Positions 16,899 to 23,957 of a stretch of DNA of 27,761 bases are shown here, piece after piece; position 1 is the first letter of the stretch; every line of letters starts with the position of its first letter. A program made the translations under genes and the position numbers. This DNA comes from DATEMK01 sp035275625 (lineage in GTDB: Bacteria > Bacteroidota > Bacteroidia > AKYH767-A > OLB10): the NCBI GenBank assembly GCA_035275625.1, contig DATEMK010000352.1:1-27761 (forward strand). Direction: 5' to 3'. Below the pieces are notes generated by a model. That model worked only from the letters and a program-made list of their open reading frames with translations, searched no databases and was not told where the DNA came from.

Positions 16899-16939
16899 AT
16901 TATTAAATGTAATTTGGCAATCGTTAAAATTTTCCCTGG

Positions 16940-18007
16940 TTGAAAACAGATCATCACATAGCTGCTCTCTTATATGATCATGATTGCGTAATCATTCCTG
17001 ATTTTGGCGGTTTCGTTGCCAGTTATCAATCTGCCCAATTGAATGAAATGCAACACACATTTTATCCGCCTTCAAAAAAAATTGCCTTTAATGCGAGTTT
17101 AAAAAAGAATGACGGACTGCTTGCAAATCATATTTCAGAAAGCGAAAAAATTCTATATGCCGAAGCATGCAGGATTATTTATGAATATAGCGAAGAATGT
17201 TTTCAGGCGCTCAATAACGGAAAGAAAATCTACCTTGACAGGATCGGCCTTTTATTTTATGATGCAGAAAAAAATATCCAGTTTATTCCTGATCCGCATC
17301 AGAATTTCCTGAAAGAATCGTTTGGCCTGGCATTAATTCACTCTCCGGCTTTGAATTTGGCTCAAGAAGTTTCGCCACTCCGGGACATTCAGTTTGCAGG
17401 AAGAAAGAAAAATAAAAAGTTCAACTGGCGCATTGTTGAACTGGTTCCCGCTGCTGCCATTGTTGTACTGATGTTTACTTTTCCAATCCTGACAAAAAAC
17501 TTTGATTTACAATGGAGCAGTTTAAATCCTTTTGCTGATAAAAATAAAATTGAAACGATTGCCAATCCTTCAAAACAAAAATCAGATCCTGCAGCAGTTT
17601 TTTACAAACCGCCTGTAAAAAATGAAACTGCAAAATCCGAAGCCCCTGCCGCTGAGAATATTTCAATAGAATCAAAAGATGCTTCTGTAAATGTTGAACA
17701 GCCCCTTGTTGAAACCAGTTCTCCCCCAATAGAAAAATCTCCTGCGCCCGTTACCGTTGAAGCAACTGCGACTTCCGGATTAAAATATCACATCATTGCC
17801 GGATGTTTTCGCATAGAAGAAAACGCAACAAAGCTGGAGGCAGATTTAAAATCAAAAGGATTCAATGCTGAAATCTTAGGCAAAAACGAAGCAGGTTTAA
17901 CAATGGTTAGTATTTCTTCTTTTAAAAATCTAAGTGAAGCAAAAAATTCATTGTCCGAAATTCAAAACACGTTCAACAGGGGTGTCTGGATTTTCAAATC
18001 GAAATAA
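16940..18007 (+). CDS. Membrane protein with HU-CCDC81-like N-domain and C-terminal SPOR domain
   Basis: A 355-residue protein. Residues about 1-135 resemble the paired HU-like (CCDC81-type) domains of Bacteroidota: HIAALLYDHDCVIIPDFGGF, a marked IAFNASLKKNDGLLANHI segment, then YLDRIGLLFYDAEKNIQFIP. Residues about 164-184 are one transmembrane helix (IVELVPAAAIVVLMFTFPIL). Residues about 195-280 are a Pro/Ala/Glu-rich linker, and about 281-355 are a SPOR domain (YHIIAGCFRIEENATKLEADL), which binds denuded septal glycan. The design places the HU-like domain in the cytosol and SPOR in the periplasm, suggesting a link between nucleoid or cytosolic factors and the division septum. This is inference; the family is poorly studied. 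The start is TTG; the first ATG lies 37 codons further on, beyond the conserved IPDFGGF strand. Confidence 0.85.
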   Translation: MKTDHHIAALLYDHDCVIIPDFGGFVASYQSAQLNEMQHTFYPPSKKIAFNASLKKNDGLLANHISESEKILYAEACRIIYEYSEECFQALNNGKKIYLDRIGLLFYDAEKNIQFIPDPHQNFLKESFGLALIHSPALNLAQEVSPLRDIQFAGRKKNKKFNWRIVELVPAAAIVVLMFTFPILTKNFDLQWSSLNPFADKNKIETIANPSKQKSDPAAVFYKPPVKNETAKSEAPAAENISIESKDASVNVEQPLVETSSPPIEKSPAPVTVEATATSGLKYHIIAGCFRIEENATKLEADLKSKGFNAEILGKNEAGLTMVSISSFKNLSEAKNSLSEIQNTFNRGVWIFKSK

Positions 18008-18092
18008 ATCCGTGAAATCTATTTTCAAAAAAATTAAATCTGTGAATCTGTGGCTTTCTACATCCGAAATCTAAAATCCGAAATCCTGAATT
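18008..18092. repeat. Short repeat-rich spacer after the SPOR gene
   Basis: ATCCGTGAAATC, AATCTGTGAATCTGTGG and the direct pair ATCCGAAATCTAAAATCCGAAATCC crowd this 85-base gap between convergent genes. It is similar in style to other Bacteroidota intergenic repeats. No clear terminator is visible. Confidence 0.4.
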
Positions 18093-18097
18093 CTTCC

Positions 18098-19141
18098 TTA
18101 TTGTATCTCCCAAATATCCCGCCCCTTTAAAAGCTTATCCAAATCACCTTCTCCTTTTGATTTTATAGCAGTAGCGACTTGTTCATTTAATACATCTTCG
18201 TAGCAAAAACGGTCTTCCACATAGAACACGCCAAACGGGCGCGGAAAGTGCCCTTCTTTAGCAGGGTTATCAAAGAAACGGCTGAGGATGCCTGCTTTTA
18301 CGCGGTCACGCTCATCATGCACCCACAGATCATTCACCGAATTTTTCCCCTCACCAACATCAACAATCACGGGTGTGAAACCATCTAATTTAATCCCTTT
18401 ATCTCCGGTTTGTCCAAACACCAATGGTTTTCCATGTTCCACAAAAAGCGTTTCCAATTTTTTTGTTGACTTCTCTGTAAAAATTTCAAACACTGCATCA
18501 TTAAACACATTGCAGTTCTGGTAAATTTCAAGGAAAGAAGCTCCTTTATGCTTATGCGTTCTGCGCAACATTTCTTTCTGGTGAACCGGATCGCGGTCCA
18601 TCGTACGTGCAACAAACGTAGCATCAGCGCCCATCGCCAATGCAATGGGATTGAACGGATGGTCCACGCTTCCCATCGGGGTTGACTTTGTAACCTGCCC
18701 TTCAGGTGAAGTCGGGGAATATTGTCCTTTCGTCAAACCATAAATTTCATTGTTGAACAAAAGGATATTCAAATCAAAATTCCTGCGAAGCAAATGAATC
18801 AGGTGATTGCCGCCAATGGAAAGGCCATCGCCATCACCGGTAACAATCCACACACTCAGGTCAGGTCGCGTGGCTTTCAATCCGCTTGCCACCGCAGTGG
18901 CGCGCCCGTGAATACTGTGCATCCCGAACGTTTCCATATAATATGGAAACCGCGAAGAACATCCGATCCCGGAAATAAAAACAATGTTTTCTCTCGGAAT
19001 ACCAAGTTCGGGTATAACGGTCTGCACCTGTTTCAGAATCGAATAATCGCCACAGCCGGGACACCAGCGTACGTCCTGGTCGGTTACAAGATCCTTTGCT
19101 GTTAACTTTGGAAGTTCGGGATTTAATGTTGTTGTCTCCAT
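18098..19141 (-). CDS. korB: 2-oxoacid:ferredoxin oxidoreductase, beta (TPP-binding) subunit
   Basis: A 347-residue subunit that binds thiamine diphosphate and one [4Fe-4S] cluster and works with the alpha subunit encoded upstream. Cluster cysteines are C27 and C30 (WCPGCGDYS), C61 (GIGCSSR) and C210 (QNCNVFND), with spacing close to that of characterised enzymes. The TPP/Mg site is G102-D-G-D with the following LLFNNEIYGLTKGQYSPTS. The closest functional reading is 2-oxoglutarate or a broad 2-oxoacid substrate, which sequence alone does not settle. The start is set at ATG 19141. A GTG five codons upstream (19156) lies inside a palindromic repeat and is unlikely. Expected to be co-transcribed with korA through an unusual repeat-containing spacer of 175 bases. 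Confidence 0.93.
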   Translation of the reverse strand: METTTLNPELPKLTAKDLVTDQDVRWCPGCGDYSILKQVQTVIPELGIPRENIVFISGIGCSSRFPYYMETFGMHSIHGRATAVASGLKATRPDLSVWIVTGDGDGLSIGGNHLIHLLRRNFDLNILLFNNEIYGLTKGQYSPTSPEGQVTKSTPMGSVDHPFNPIALAMGADATFVARTMDRDPVHQKEMLRRTHKHKGASFLEIYQNCNVFNDAVFEIFTEKSTKKLETLFVEHGKPLVFGQTGDKGIKLDGFTPVIVDVGEGKNSVNDLWVHDERDRVKAGILSRFFDNPAKEGHFPRPFGVFYVEDRFCYEDVLNEQVATAIKSKGEGDLDKLLKGRDIWEIQ

Positions 19142-19151
19142 ATTTTTGTTC

Positions 19152-19209
19152 GCCACTAATTACACTAATTATCACTAATTAATTCGTGACAATTCGTGCA
19201 ATTCGTGGC
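19152..19209. repeat. Palindromic hairpin repeat, copy A (korA-korB spacer)
   Basis: GCCAC at 19152 and GTGGC at 19209 bound an imperfect palindrome. The left arm repeats ACTAATT words with a 9-10 base period, and the right arm repeats AATTCGTG words. On the minus strand (the transcribed sense here) the arms pair over about 23 positions with two G-A mismatches and two G-U pairs. It starts 11 bases before the korB ATG. Confidence 0.75.
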
Positions 19210-19220
19210 ATATTTTTTAA

Positions 19221-19258
19221 CAATTTGTTTTCAGTTTTACTTGTTCAGGATTTAATGT
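19221..19258 (-). pseudogene. Relic of the korB 5' end
   Basis: On the minus strand the bases from 19258 read T-L-N-P-E-Q-V-K-L-K, against T-L-N-P-E-L-P-K-L-T at residues 5-14 of korB. The DNA just before it (GCGAACAAAAA) also matches the DNA before korB, but about 12 bases including the ATG are missing. It looks like a decayed, start-less partial duplicate of the gene end together with the adjoining hairpin. Confidence 0.6.
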
Positions 19259-19266
19259 TTTTGTTC

Positions 19267-19314
19267 GCCACTAATTACACTAATTATCACGAATTAATTC
19301 ATGCAATTCGTGGC
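19267..19314. repeat. Palindromic hairpin repeat, copy B (korA-korB spacer)
   Basis: The same palindrome as 19152-19209 but about 10 bases shorter: one AATTCGTG word is missing and one word reads AATTCATG. It ends two bases before the korA stop codon (19317-19319), so on the mRNA the hairpin follows korA directly. Confidence 0.75.
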
Positions 19315-19316
19315 AT

Positions 19317-21161
19317 TTATTTTTTTAAAAGTTCCACAATTTTATTTTTAATCTCTTCTGCAGTAAATGGCATTCCCTGTATTTTATTCAAGCCAATAGC
19401 AGGAATCATAAATTTATCACGCACAACTTTTATAAACTGCCCGGTATTCATTTCAGGCATCAGCACTGTTTCGAAATTGTAAAGAATCTCTCCCAAATTT
19501 TTCGGCAGCGGCCGTAAATATTTTACTTGCGCATGTGACACTTCATATCCCTCTTTCCGTGCGTCAACACAGGCTGTTTTAATCGAACCATACGTTGAAC
19601 CCCATCCAAGAATCAACAGTTTTCCTTTTTCAGGGCCGCTGTCCAATTGCTGAAGAGGAACATAATCAGCAATACGTTCAACTTTTTCTGCTCTCAGCTT
19701 TACCATGAATTCATGGTTCTCCGGCTCATAAGAAATATTTCCAGTTTCATGCTCCTTCTCAATCCCGCCAATGCGGTGCTCCAGACCTTTTGTTCCCGGG
19801 ATCGCCCAGGGACGAGAAAGCTTTTCATCACGCTTATATGGCAAAAACTTTTCGGCATTCTTTTCTTTAAGGAAAGTAACTTTTATTTCTTTCAGGTCTT
19901 TCGCCTGCGGAAATCTCCATGGCTCAGCGCCATTGGCAATATATCCGTCAGACAAAAACATAACAGGCGTCATAAACTCAACTGCCAGGCGGCACGCTTC
20001 ATACACCGTATAAAAACAATCACCGGGCGAAGACGCGGCAATCACAGGCATCGGTGCTTCACCGTTTCTGCCATACAAAGCCTGCATCAGGTCGCTCTGT
20101 TCAGTTTTAGTCGGCAACCCTGTAGAAGGGCCTCCGCGCTGAACGTTAATGATAACCAGCGGAAGCTCCATCATAATGCCCAAACCCATCGCTTCGCCTT
20201 TCAGCGCAATGCCCGGACCGGACGATGCCGTAACCGAAAGCTGCCCGCCAAAAGCCGCCCCTATAACGGAGCATATTGCTGCAATTTCATCCTCAGCCTG
20301 GAACGTGCGCACTCCGAAATTTTTGTACCTCGCCAGCTCATGCAAAATATCCGAAGCAGGGGTAATAGGATACGTGCCGTAAAACAACTGCAAGCCCGAT
20401 TTTTTTGAAGCCGCAATCAAACCCATCGCTGTCGCCTGGTTTCCCATAATGTTGCGGTAAACGCCCGTAGGCATCGGGGCAGGGTTCACATCATACCGCG
20501 AAGTGGCTGTTTCAGTAGTATCTCCGTAATTATACCCGGCTTTTAAAACTTTAATATTCGCATTAAGAATGTCGGGCTTCTTTGAAAACTTTTCAGTCAG
20601 GAATTTAATGCTCACATCCATCGAACGGTTATACATCCAGTACAAAAATCCGAGCACAAACATGTTTTTTGCGCGGTCAATTTCCTTCACGCTCAGCCCC
20701 GAATCTGCCAGTGCAAGCCGCGTAAGCTTCGTCACATCAATCTTTATCAGCTGGTAACCCTCCAGCGAACCATCTTCCAGCGGGTTTTTCCCGTCAGCAA
20801 CATTTGCAAGACGCAGGTTTTTAGAATCAAAACCCTCCGTATTCGCTATGATGATCCCGCTCTTCTTCAGGTGGCGAAGGTTCGCTTTAAGCGCTGCGGC
20901 ATTCATCACCACCAGCACATCGCACGTATCGCCCGGTGAATAAATATTCACGCTTCCGAAATGAAGCTGGTACCCCGAAACTCCGGCAAGTGTTCCCTGC
21001 GGGGCGCGTATCTCTGCCGGGAAATCAGGAAAAGTGCTCAGGTCGTTTCCGAACAAAGCGGCCGTATTGGTAAATTGTGTTCCCGTCAGCTGCATTCCGT
21101 CTCCCGAATCACCGGCAAACTTTATAATTACATTCTGCAGTACATCTGTTTTTGTGCTCAT
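19317..21161 (-). CDS. korA: 2-oxoacid:ferredoxin oxidoreductase, fused gamma-alpha subunit
   Basis: A 614-residue subunit. The N-terminal part (about 1-190) is the gamma domain (IIKFAGDSGDGMQLTGTQF, AEIRAPQGTLAGVSGYQ). The remainder is the alpha subunit with the family signature Y264-P-I-T-P268 and the stretches VTASSGPGIALKGEAMGL and NVQRGGPSTGLPTKTEQSDL. With KorB it forms the enzyme that oxidises a 2-oxoacid to acyl-CoA while reducing ferredoxin, or the reverse. No ferredoxin-like delta subunit is present, as is typical for this two-subunit class. It is transcribed ahead of korB. The ATG at 21161 starts three codons before the first strand and is preceded by a perfect -7 box. Confidence 0.94.
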   Translation of the reverse strand: MSTKTDVLQNVIIKFAGDSGDGMQLTGTQFTNTAALFGNDLSTFPDFPAEIRAPQGTLAGVSGYQLHFGSVNIYSPGDTCDVLVVMNAAALKANLRHLKKSGIIIANTEGFDSKNLRLANVADGKNPLEDGSLEGYQLIKIDVTKLTRLALADSGLSVKEIDRAKNMFVLGFLYWMYNRSMDVSIKFLTEKFSKKPDILNANIKVLKAGYNYGDTTETATSRYDVNPAPMPTGVYRNIMGNQATAMGLIAASKKSGLQLFYGTYPITPASDILHELARYKNFGVRTFQAEDEIAAICSVIGAAFGGQLSVTASSGPGIALKGEAMGLGIMMELPLVIINVQRGGPSTGLPTKTEQSDLMQALYGRNGEAPMPVIAASSPGDCFYTVYEACRLAVEFMTPVMFLSDGYIANGAEPWRFPQAKDLKEIKVTFLKEKNAEKFLPYKRDEKLSRPWAIPGTKGLEHRIGGIEKEHETGNISYEPENHEFMVKLRAEKVERIADYVPLQQLDSGPEKGKLLILGWGSTYGSIKTACVDARKEGYEVSHAQVKYLRPLPKNLGEILYNFETVLMPEMNTGQFIKVVRDKFMIPAIGLNKIQGMPFTAEEIKNKIVELLKK

Positions 21162-21185
21162 TGATATTCGTTAATTTTAGGAGTG

Positions 21186-21193
21186 CAAAGTTA
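21186..21193 (-). promoter_or_regulatory. -7 box for the korA-korB operon
   Basis: On the minus strand TAACTTTG matches TAnnTTTG exactly, 24 bases before the ATG at 21161; the same octamer precedes the antitoxin gene near 13070. No TTTG at -33. Confidence 0.4.
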
Positions 21194-21290
21194 AGTAAAA
21201 TTGCAGCGGTATTTTATGGAAGGAAAGAAAAATTGTGATGAACTTATGTATGGAGAGGGGAAAGGATGACGCGCACATATTTTTACTTAT

Positions 21291-21298
21291 TACTTTTG
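21291..21298 (+). promoter_or_regulatory. -7 box for the SnoaL-like lipoprotein
   Basis: TACTTTTG matches TAnnTTTG exactly, 46 bases before the ATG at 21345. No clear -33 element. Confidence 0.4.
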
Positions 21299-21344
21299 GG
21301 TGTTAAAAACAAATAAGCGTTAAACTTAAAAAAACAAAACCATT

Positions 21345-21902
21345 ATGAAAAAATTAATTTATGTACTCGCTTTTGCAGTGATCACCGCTTCCTGCAACAT
21401 GCCCGACAATAGCGGCAATATGAATTCAAAAGCTGAAGCAAACAAGGCAAGAATGCAGCAGTTTTATGATGAGGTCATTAATGCTCATAATACTGCTATG
21501 CTTGATTCATTCTGCACACCGGATTTTATTGACCATAACCCTGACCCGGGACACACAGGCAAAGGCATTGAAGACATCAGCGCAATGTTTAAAAGTTTCA
21601 TGGAGAGTTTTCCTGATATTCATGCGTCAACAAATTTTATGATTGCACAGGGCGATACCGTGATGGCTCATATAACAATGAGCGGAACCAATACGGGGCC
21701 TATGGGAGGTGCACCTGCCACCAATAAGCAATTTTCTATGGATGGAATTGATGTGGTTGTTTTGAAGGACGGCAAAGCCGTTGAACGCTGGGGCTTTTTT
21801 GATAATATGAAGATGATGCAGCAGCTTGGCATGATGCCTGCACCCGGAACTGAGGGCGCACCGGCAGACAGCACCATGGCAAAACCTGAAGAGAAAAAAT
21901 AA
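21345..21902 (+). CDS. SnoaL-like / ester cyclase family lipoprotein
   Basis: A 185-residue protein. The signal ends in ITASC, so C17 is the probable lipidation site. Residues about 30-160 follow the SnoaL/NTF2-like cone fold of 'ester cyclase' proteins: FYDEVINAHNTAMLDSFCTP, DFIDHNPDPGHTGKGIEDI, SFPDIHASTNFMIAQGDTVM, and ERWGFFDNMKMMQQLGM. The fold is used by polyketide cyclases and many proteins of unknown role, so the substrate is not predicted. The tail is low-complexity (Pro, Ala, Glu, Lys). It stands alone with its own promoter box and a strong terminator. Confidence 0.85.
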   Translation: MKKLIYVLAFAVITASCNMPDNSGNMNSKAEANKARMQQFYDEVINAHNTAMLDSFCTPDFIDHNPDPGHTGKGIEDISAMFKSFMESFPDIHASTNFMIAQGDTVMAHITMSGTNTGPMGGAPATNKQFSMDGIDVVVLKDGKAVERWGFFDNMKMMQQLGMMPAPGTEGAPADSTMAKPEEKK

Positions 21903-21925
21903 CTGTTAATTTTTTTTATTAAAAG

Positions 21926-21957
21926 GTCCTGCAGCAATGCGGGACTTTTTTGTTTTT
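21926..21957 (+). terminator. Rho-independent terminator after the SnoaL-like gene
   Basis: GTCCTGCA (21926-21933) pairs with TGCGGGAC (21938-21945), with one G-U pair and loop GCAA, followed by TTTTTTGTTTTT. Confidence 0.85.
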
Positions 21958-22056
21958 GGCCTGGCTGATAAGTAACAGTATCTTGTTTGAAATTAATTTT
22001 AGAAGACCACCGCCTGGAATACTAATCACCTCTGTGCCCGCTCTCCGTTACAACTC

Positions 22057-22074
22057 TCCCGATAACTATCGGGA
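22057..22074. repeat. Palindrome TCCCGATA-AC-TATCGGGA
   Basis: A perfect 8-bp stem with a two-base loop. It lies in the 248-base gap between the SnoaL-like gene and the HEPN gene. The motif is of a type seen repeatedly between genes in Bacteroidota. Confidence 0.65.
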
Positions 22075-22080
22075 TGGTTT

Positions 22081-22110
22081 TCACTGCGATCGGGTCTATT
22101 CTCGCAGTGA
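22081..22110. repeat. Perfect inverted repeat TCACTGCGA / TCGCAGTGA
   Basis: Nine-base arms (22081-22089 and 22102-22110) with a 12-base loop, immediately after the TCCCGATA palindrome. No T-run follows, so it is not a standard terminator. Confidence 0.65.
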
Positions 22111-22150
22111 GTCGCTTCGCATCAAAAGTTTAAAAATAACTGAGAATAAA

Positions 22151-22615
22151 TCATATTTTATGTTTTTCTAAATTGGAAATGACCCAAGAAGAATAATAAC
22201 GAATAAAAGGCAACAACTCATTGGCGGCAAATCTTGCAATTTCATCAGTAGCATCATTAAAAATTATTTGATCTATTAAATTATTATTATCACTTGATTC
22301 AATAACAATATCTGAATGTGCAACTGCATTTCTAAGATCAATGATTAAGTCTTTTAAATTTTTATATTTTGGATTAATCAAGGTATTTTTAAGTCCCATT
22401 TCCTCTCTCCATTTTTTATCAAGCAAGGTTTGATTTGGAATATAGCTCAGACTATTTGCTTTTGGGAATATTATTAGACCTAACAAACAATTTATTAATA
22501 AAGTATAATTATACTGTTCATTGAAATTGTATTTATGTAAAATTGACTCATATTGAGATATAAGAGCTAAAGTGCGTTTTAAAAAGTCGATTTCAAAATT
22601 CTTATAATTACCCAT
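22151..22615 (-). CDS. HEPN-domain protein (pEK499_p136-like), probable RNase effector or partner
   Basis: A 154-residue, entirely helical protein. The start FEIDFLKRTLALISQYES and the segment YTLLINCLLGLIIFPKA match the HEPN family named for plasmid pEK499 p136. The catalytic-type motif R95-N-A-V-A-H100 (R-x4-H) is intact. HEPN domains with this motif act as metal-independent RNases in toxins, CRISPR effectors and abortive-infection proteins. It lies 53 bases downstream of a SIR2-like gene on the same strand, with no terminator between them, so they probably form one operon. It has no signal peptide or membrane helix and should be cytosolic. An RNase role is inferred from the motif; a regulatory or substrate-binding role is possible. 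Confidence 0.75.
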   Translation of the reverse strand: MGNYKNFEIDFLKRTLALISQYESILHKYNFNEQYNYTLLINCLLGLIIFPKANSLSYIPNQTLLDKKWREEMGLKNTLINPKYKNLKDLIIDLRNAVAHSDIVIESSDNNNLIDQIIFNDATDEIARFAANELLPFIRYYSSWVISNLEKHKI

Positions 22616-22668
22616 ATGATAAGCTATGCTTCATTTAGTATAATGCCCCTGTCGATCAATCTAAAATT

Positions 22669-23772
22669 TCAATCTTCCGGCAAAATAAATTGATCAGTAT
22701 ATGATTCCTCACGAATTATTTTCGACAAAAATGGAAGATCATCAGGATTGATTCTTTTTAAAAATAAACTTGAAACTCGCTGAGGATTTTTATCTTGTAT
22801 TACAATTTCTTCTGCTTTGTTTAATGAATAAAAAATTGCTTTGTCAATGATTCGGTTATAATAAGGAAAAGAATATCCTATAATTATAAGTTTTGTTGTT
22901 TCCGAAATAATGTCCTGTGCTAATTTGAGCGAATGGTCTGTTATCTTATTTCTTTCCCAGGCAAAATTAAAAATTGAATTTTCGCCTTTATAATTTTTGG
23001 CTGCTCTATAAGCTTTCAAGTATTTTATATAATTGTCTGGTTGGAAAATTGATGCAGAAATATACTTTTCAAAATGAGAAATTGTATCATCCTGATCAGT
23101 ATAATACGCTGCTGTGCCATTTAATTTTACAATATTTATATCATCAATGTAGGCAACTTTTGCTTCTGCATGATCTCTCGGAAAAACCTTTAAATCTTCC
23201 TGGAATGAAATTAAATTTGGAGGATAACCGCAATATTTACCATATGCCATCTCAATTTGATAGTCATAGTTCCATGATATAATTTTAATATTATCCGGAA
23301 GTTTCGCGGCAGGAGTTTCTCTTGTTTTACTTTGGGGGTCGTTACTGTTTTCCTCCAATAAAGCGGCCAATAAGGTATCATACCTTGGATCATATTTATC
23401 AGGAATTTGTTTTTTTAAAAAATAAATTGATAACAATGCTTTAAGCCTTTTTAAATTGGGTTTATCATTCAGGAGTGCAAGCCGTCTTGCAAGCGTATCT
23501 ACAGTATAATGTCCTTTTGTTTCTTCTTCTATCCAATTTATATCTGTATTTAATTCCAAACTTAATTTTTCTATATTGGTTTGAAATTCTCCGCTATGCA
23601 TATTCTTGCTTACAATTTCATCCGTATATACATTTTTTATTTCTGCAAACTGTTTTAATTCGTATGTTAAATTCTCTTTAAAAGACTCTTTGCCGGCCTC
23701 TACATTTTGATATACAGGGATAGCATTAAAACTGGCACCAGCACCAATAAAATAAGTTGTATAATCTGACAT
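22669..23772 (-). CDS. SIR2-like (sirtuin-related) protein, putative defence NADase/sensor
   Basis: A 367-residue cytosolic protein. The nucleotide-binding start is FIGAGAS (residues 8-14) followed by NAIPV. NIKIISWNYD (161-170) corresponds to the sirtuin T/SxNxD stretch. LIIIGYSFPYYNRIID (295-310) and IVIQDKNP (323-330) are the C-terminal Rossmann strands. This is the pattern of SIR2-like domains in anti-phage systems that deplete NAD+. The site that normally holds the catalytic His reads K216-L-N218-G-T, so Asn replaces His. The region between about 20 and 150 is helical and unassigned. The HEPN gene follows directly. Catalytic competence is uncertain because of N218. Confidence 0.78.
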   Translation of the reverse strand: MSDYTTYFIGAGASFNAIPVYQNVEAGKESFKENLTYELKQFAEIKNVYTDEIVSKNMHSGEFQTNIEKLSLELNTDINWIEEETKGHYTVDTLARRLALLNDKPNLKRLKALLSIYFLKKQIPDKYDPRYDTLLAALLEENSNDPQSKTRETPAAKLPDNIKIISWNYDYQIEMAYGKYCGYPPNLISFQEDLKVFPRDHAEAKVAYIDDINIVKLNGTAAYYTDQDDTISHFEKYISASIFQPDNYIKYLKAYRAAKNYKGENSIFNFAWERNKITDHSLKLAQDIISETTKLIIIGYSFPYYNRIIDKAIFYSLNKAEEIVIQDKNPQRVSSLFLKRINPDDLPFLSKIIREESYTDQFILPED

Positions 23773-23789
23773 TTAATAATTCTTGTACT

Positions 23790-23825
23790 CGACAAAGTCT
23801 CCTGTTTTTCACAGGGACTCTGTCG
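23790..23825. repeat. Long imperfect hairpin just upstream of the SIR2-like gene
   Basis: CGACA/TGTCG, AGTC/GACT and CCTGT/ACAGG pair in order around the loop TTTTC, with one mismatch and one bulged base (about 14 bp in total). On the minus strand it occupies the leader or promoter of the SIR2-like gene, ending 18 bases before its ATG. It could be an operator, a leader structure or a dispersed repeat. Confidence 0.55.
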
Positions 23826-23907
23826 CTCTGTTTTTTAATCAACAAATATAATTTAATTCTTTAGTCCTTCTTGTCCTTCATGTCCCATTCTTTTTCCAAA
23901 AACAAAA

Positions 23908-23927
23908 AACCCCGCTCTCGCGGGGTT
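23908..23927 (-). terminator. Rho-independent terminator of the 310-residue protein gene
   Basis: On the minus strand AACCCCGC-GAGA-GCGGGGTT (23927-23908) is a perfect 8-bp stem followed by TTTTGTTTTT. It also separates this gene from the SIR2/HEPN pair. Between it and the stop codon the plus strand carries three TTTTAAC words. Confidence 0.85.
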
Positions 23928-23957
23928 CATTTTTAACTTTTAACTTTTAACCTTTTT

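Noticed and set aside
19142..19156. GTG start for korB at 19156
   Set aside because: The codons lie partly in the hairpin repeat, and the ATG at 19141 starts a normal family N-terminus.
21950..22171. Plus-strand reading frame reading YRDGFHCDRVYSRSESLRIKS
   Set aside because: It spans the two hairpins after a terminator, and the codons follow the repeats; no gene is supported.
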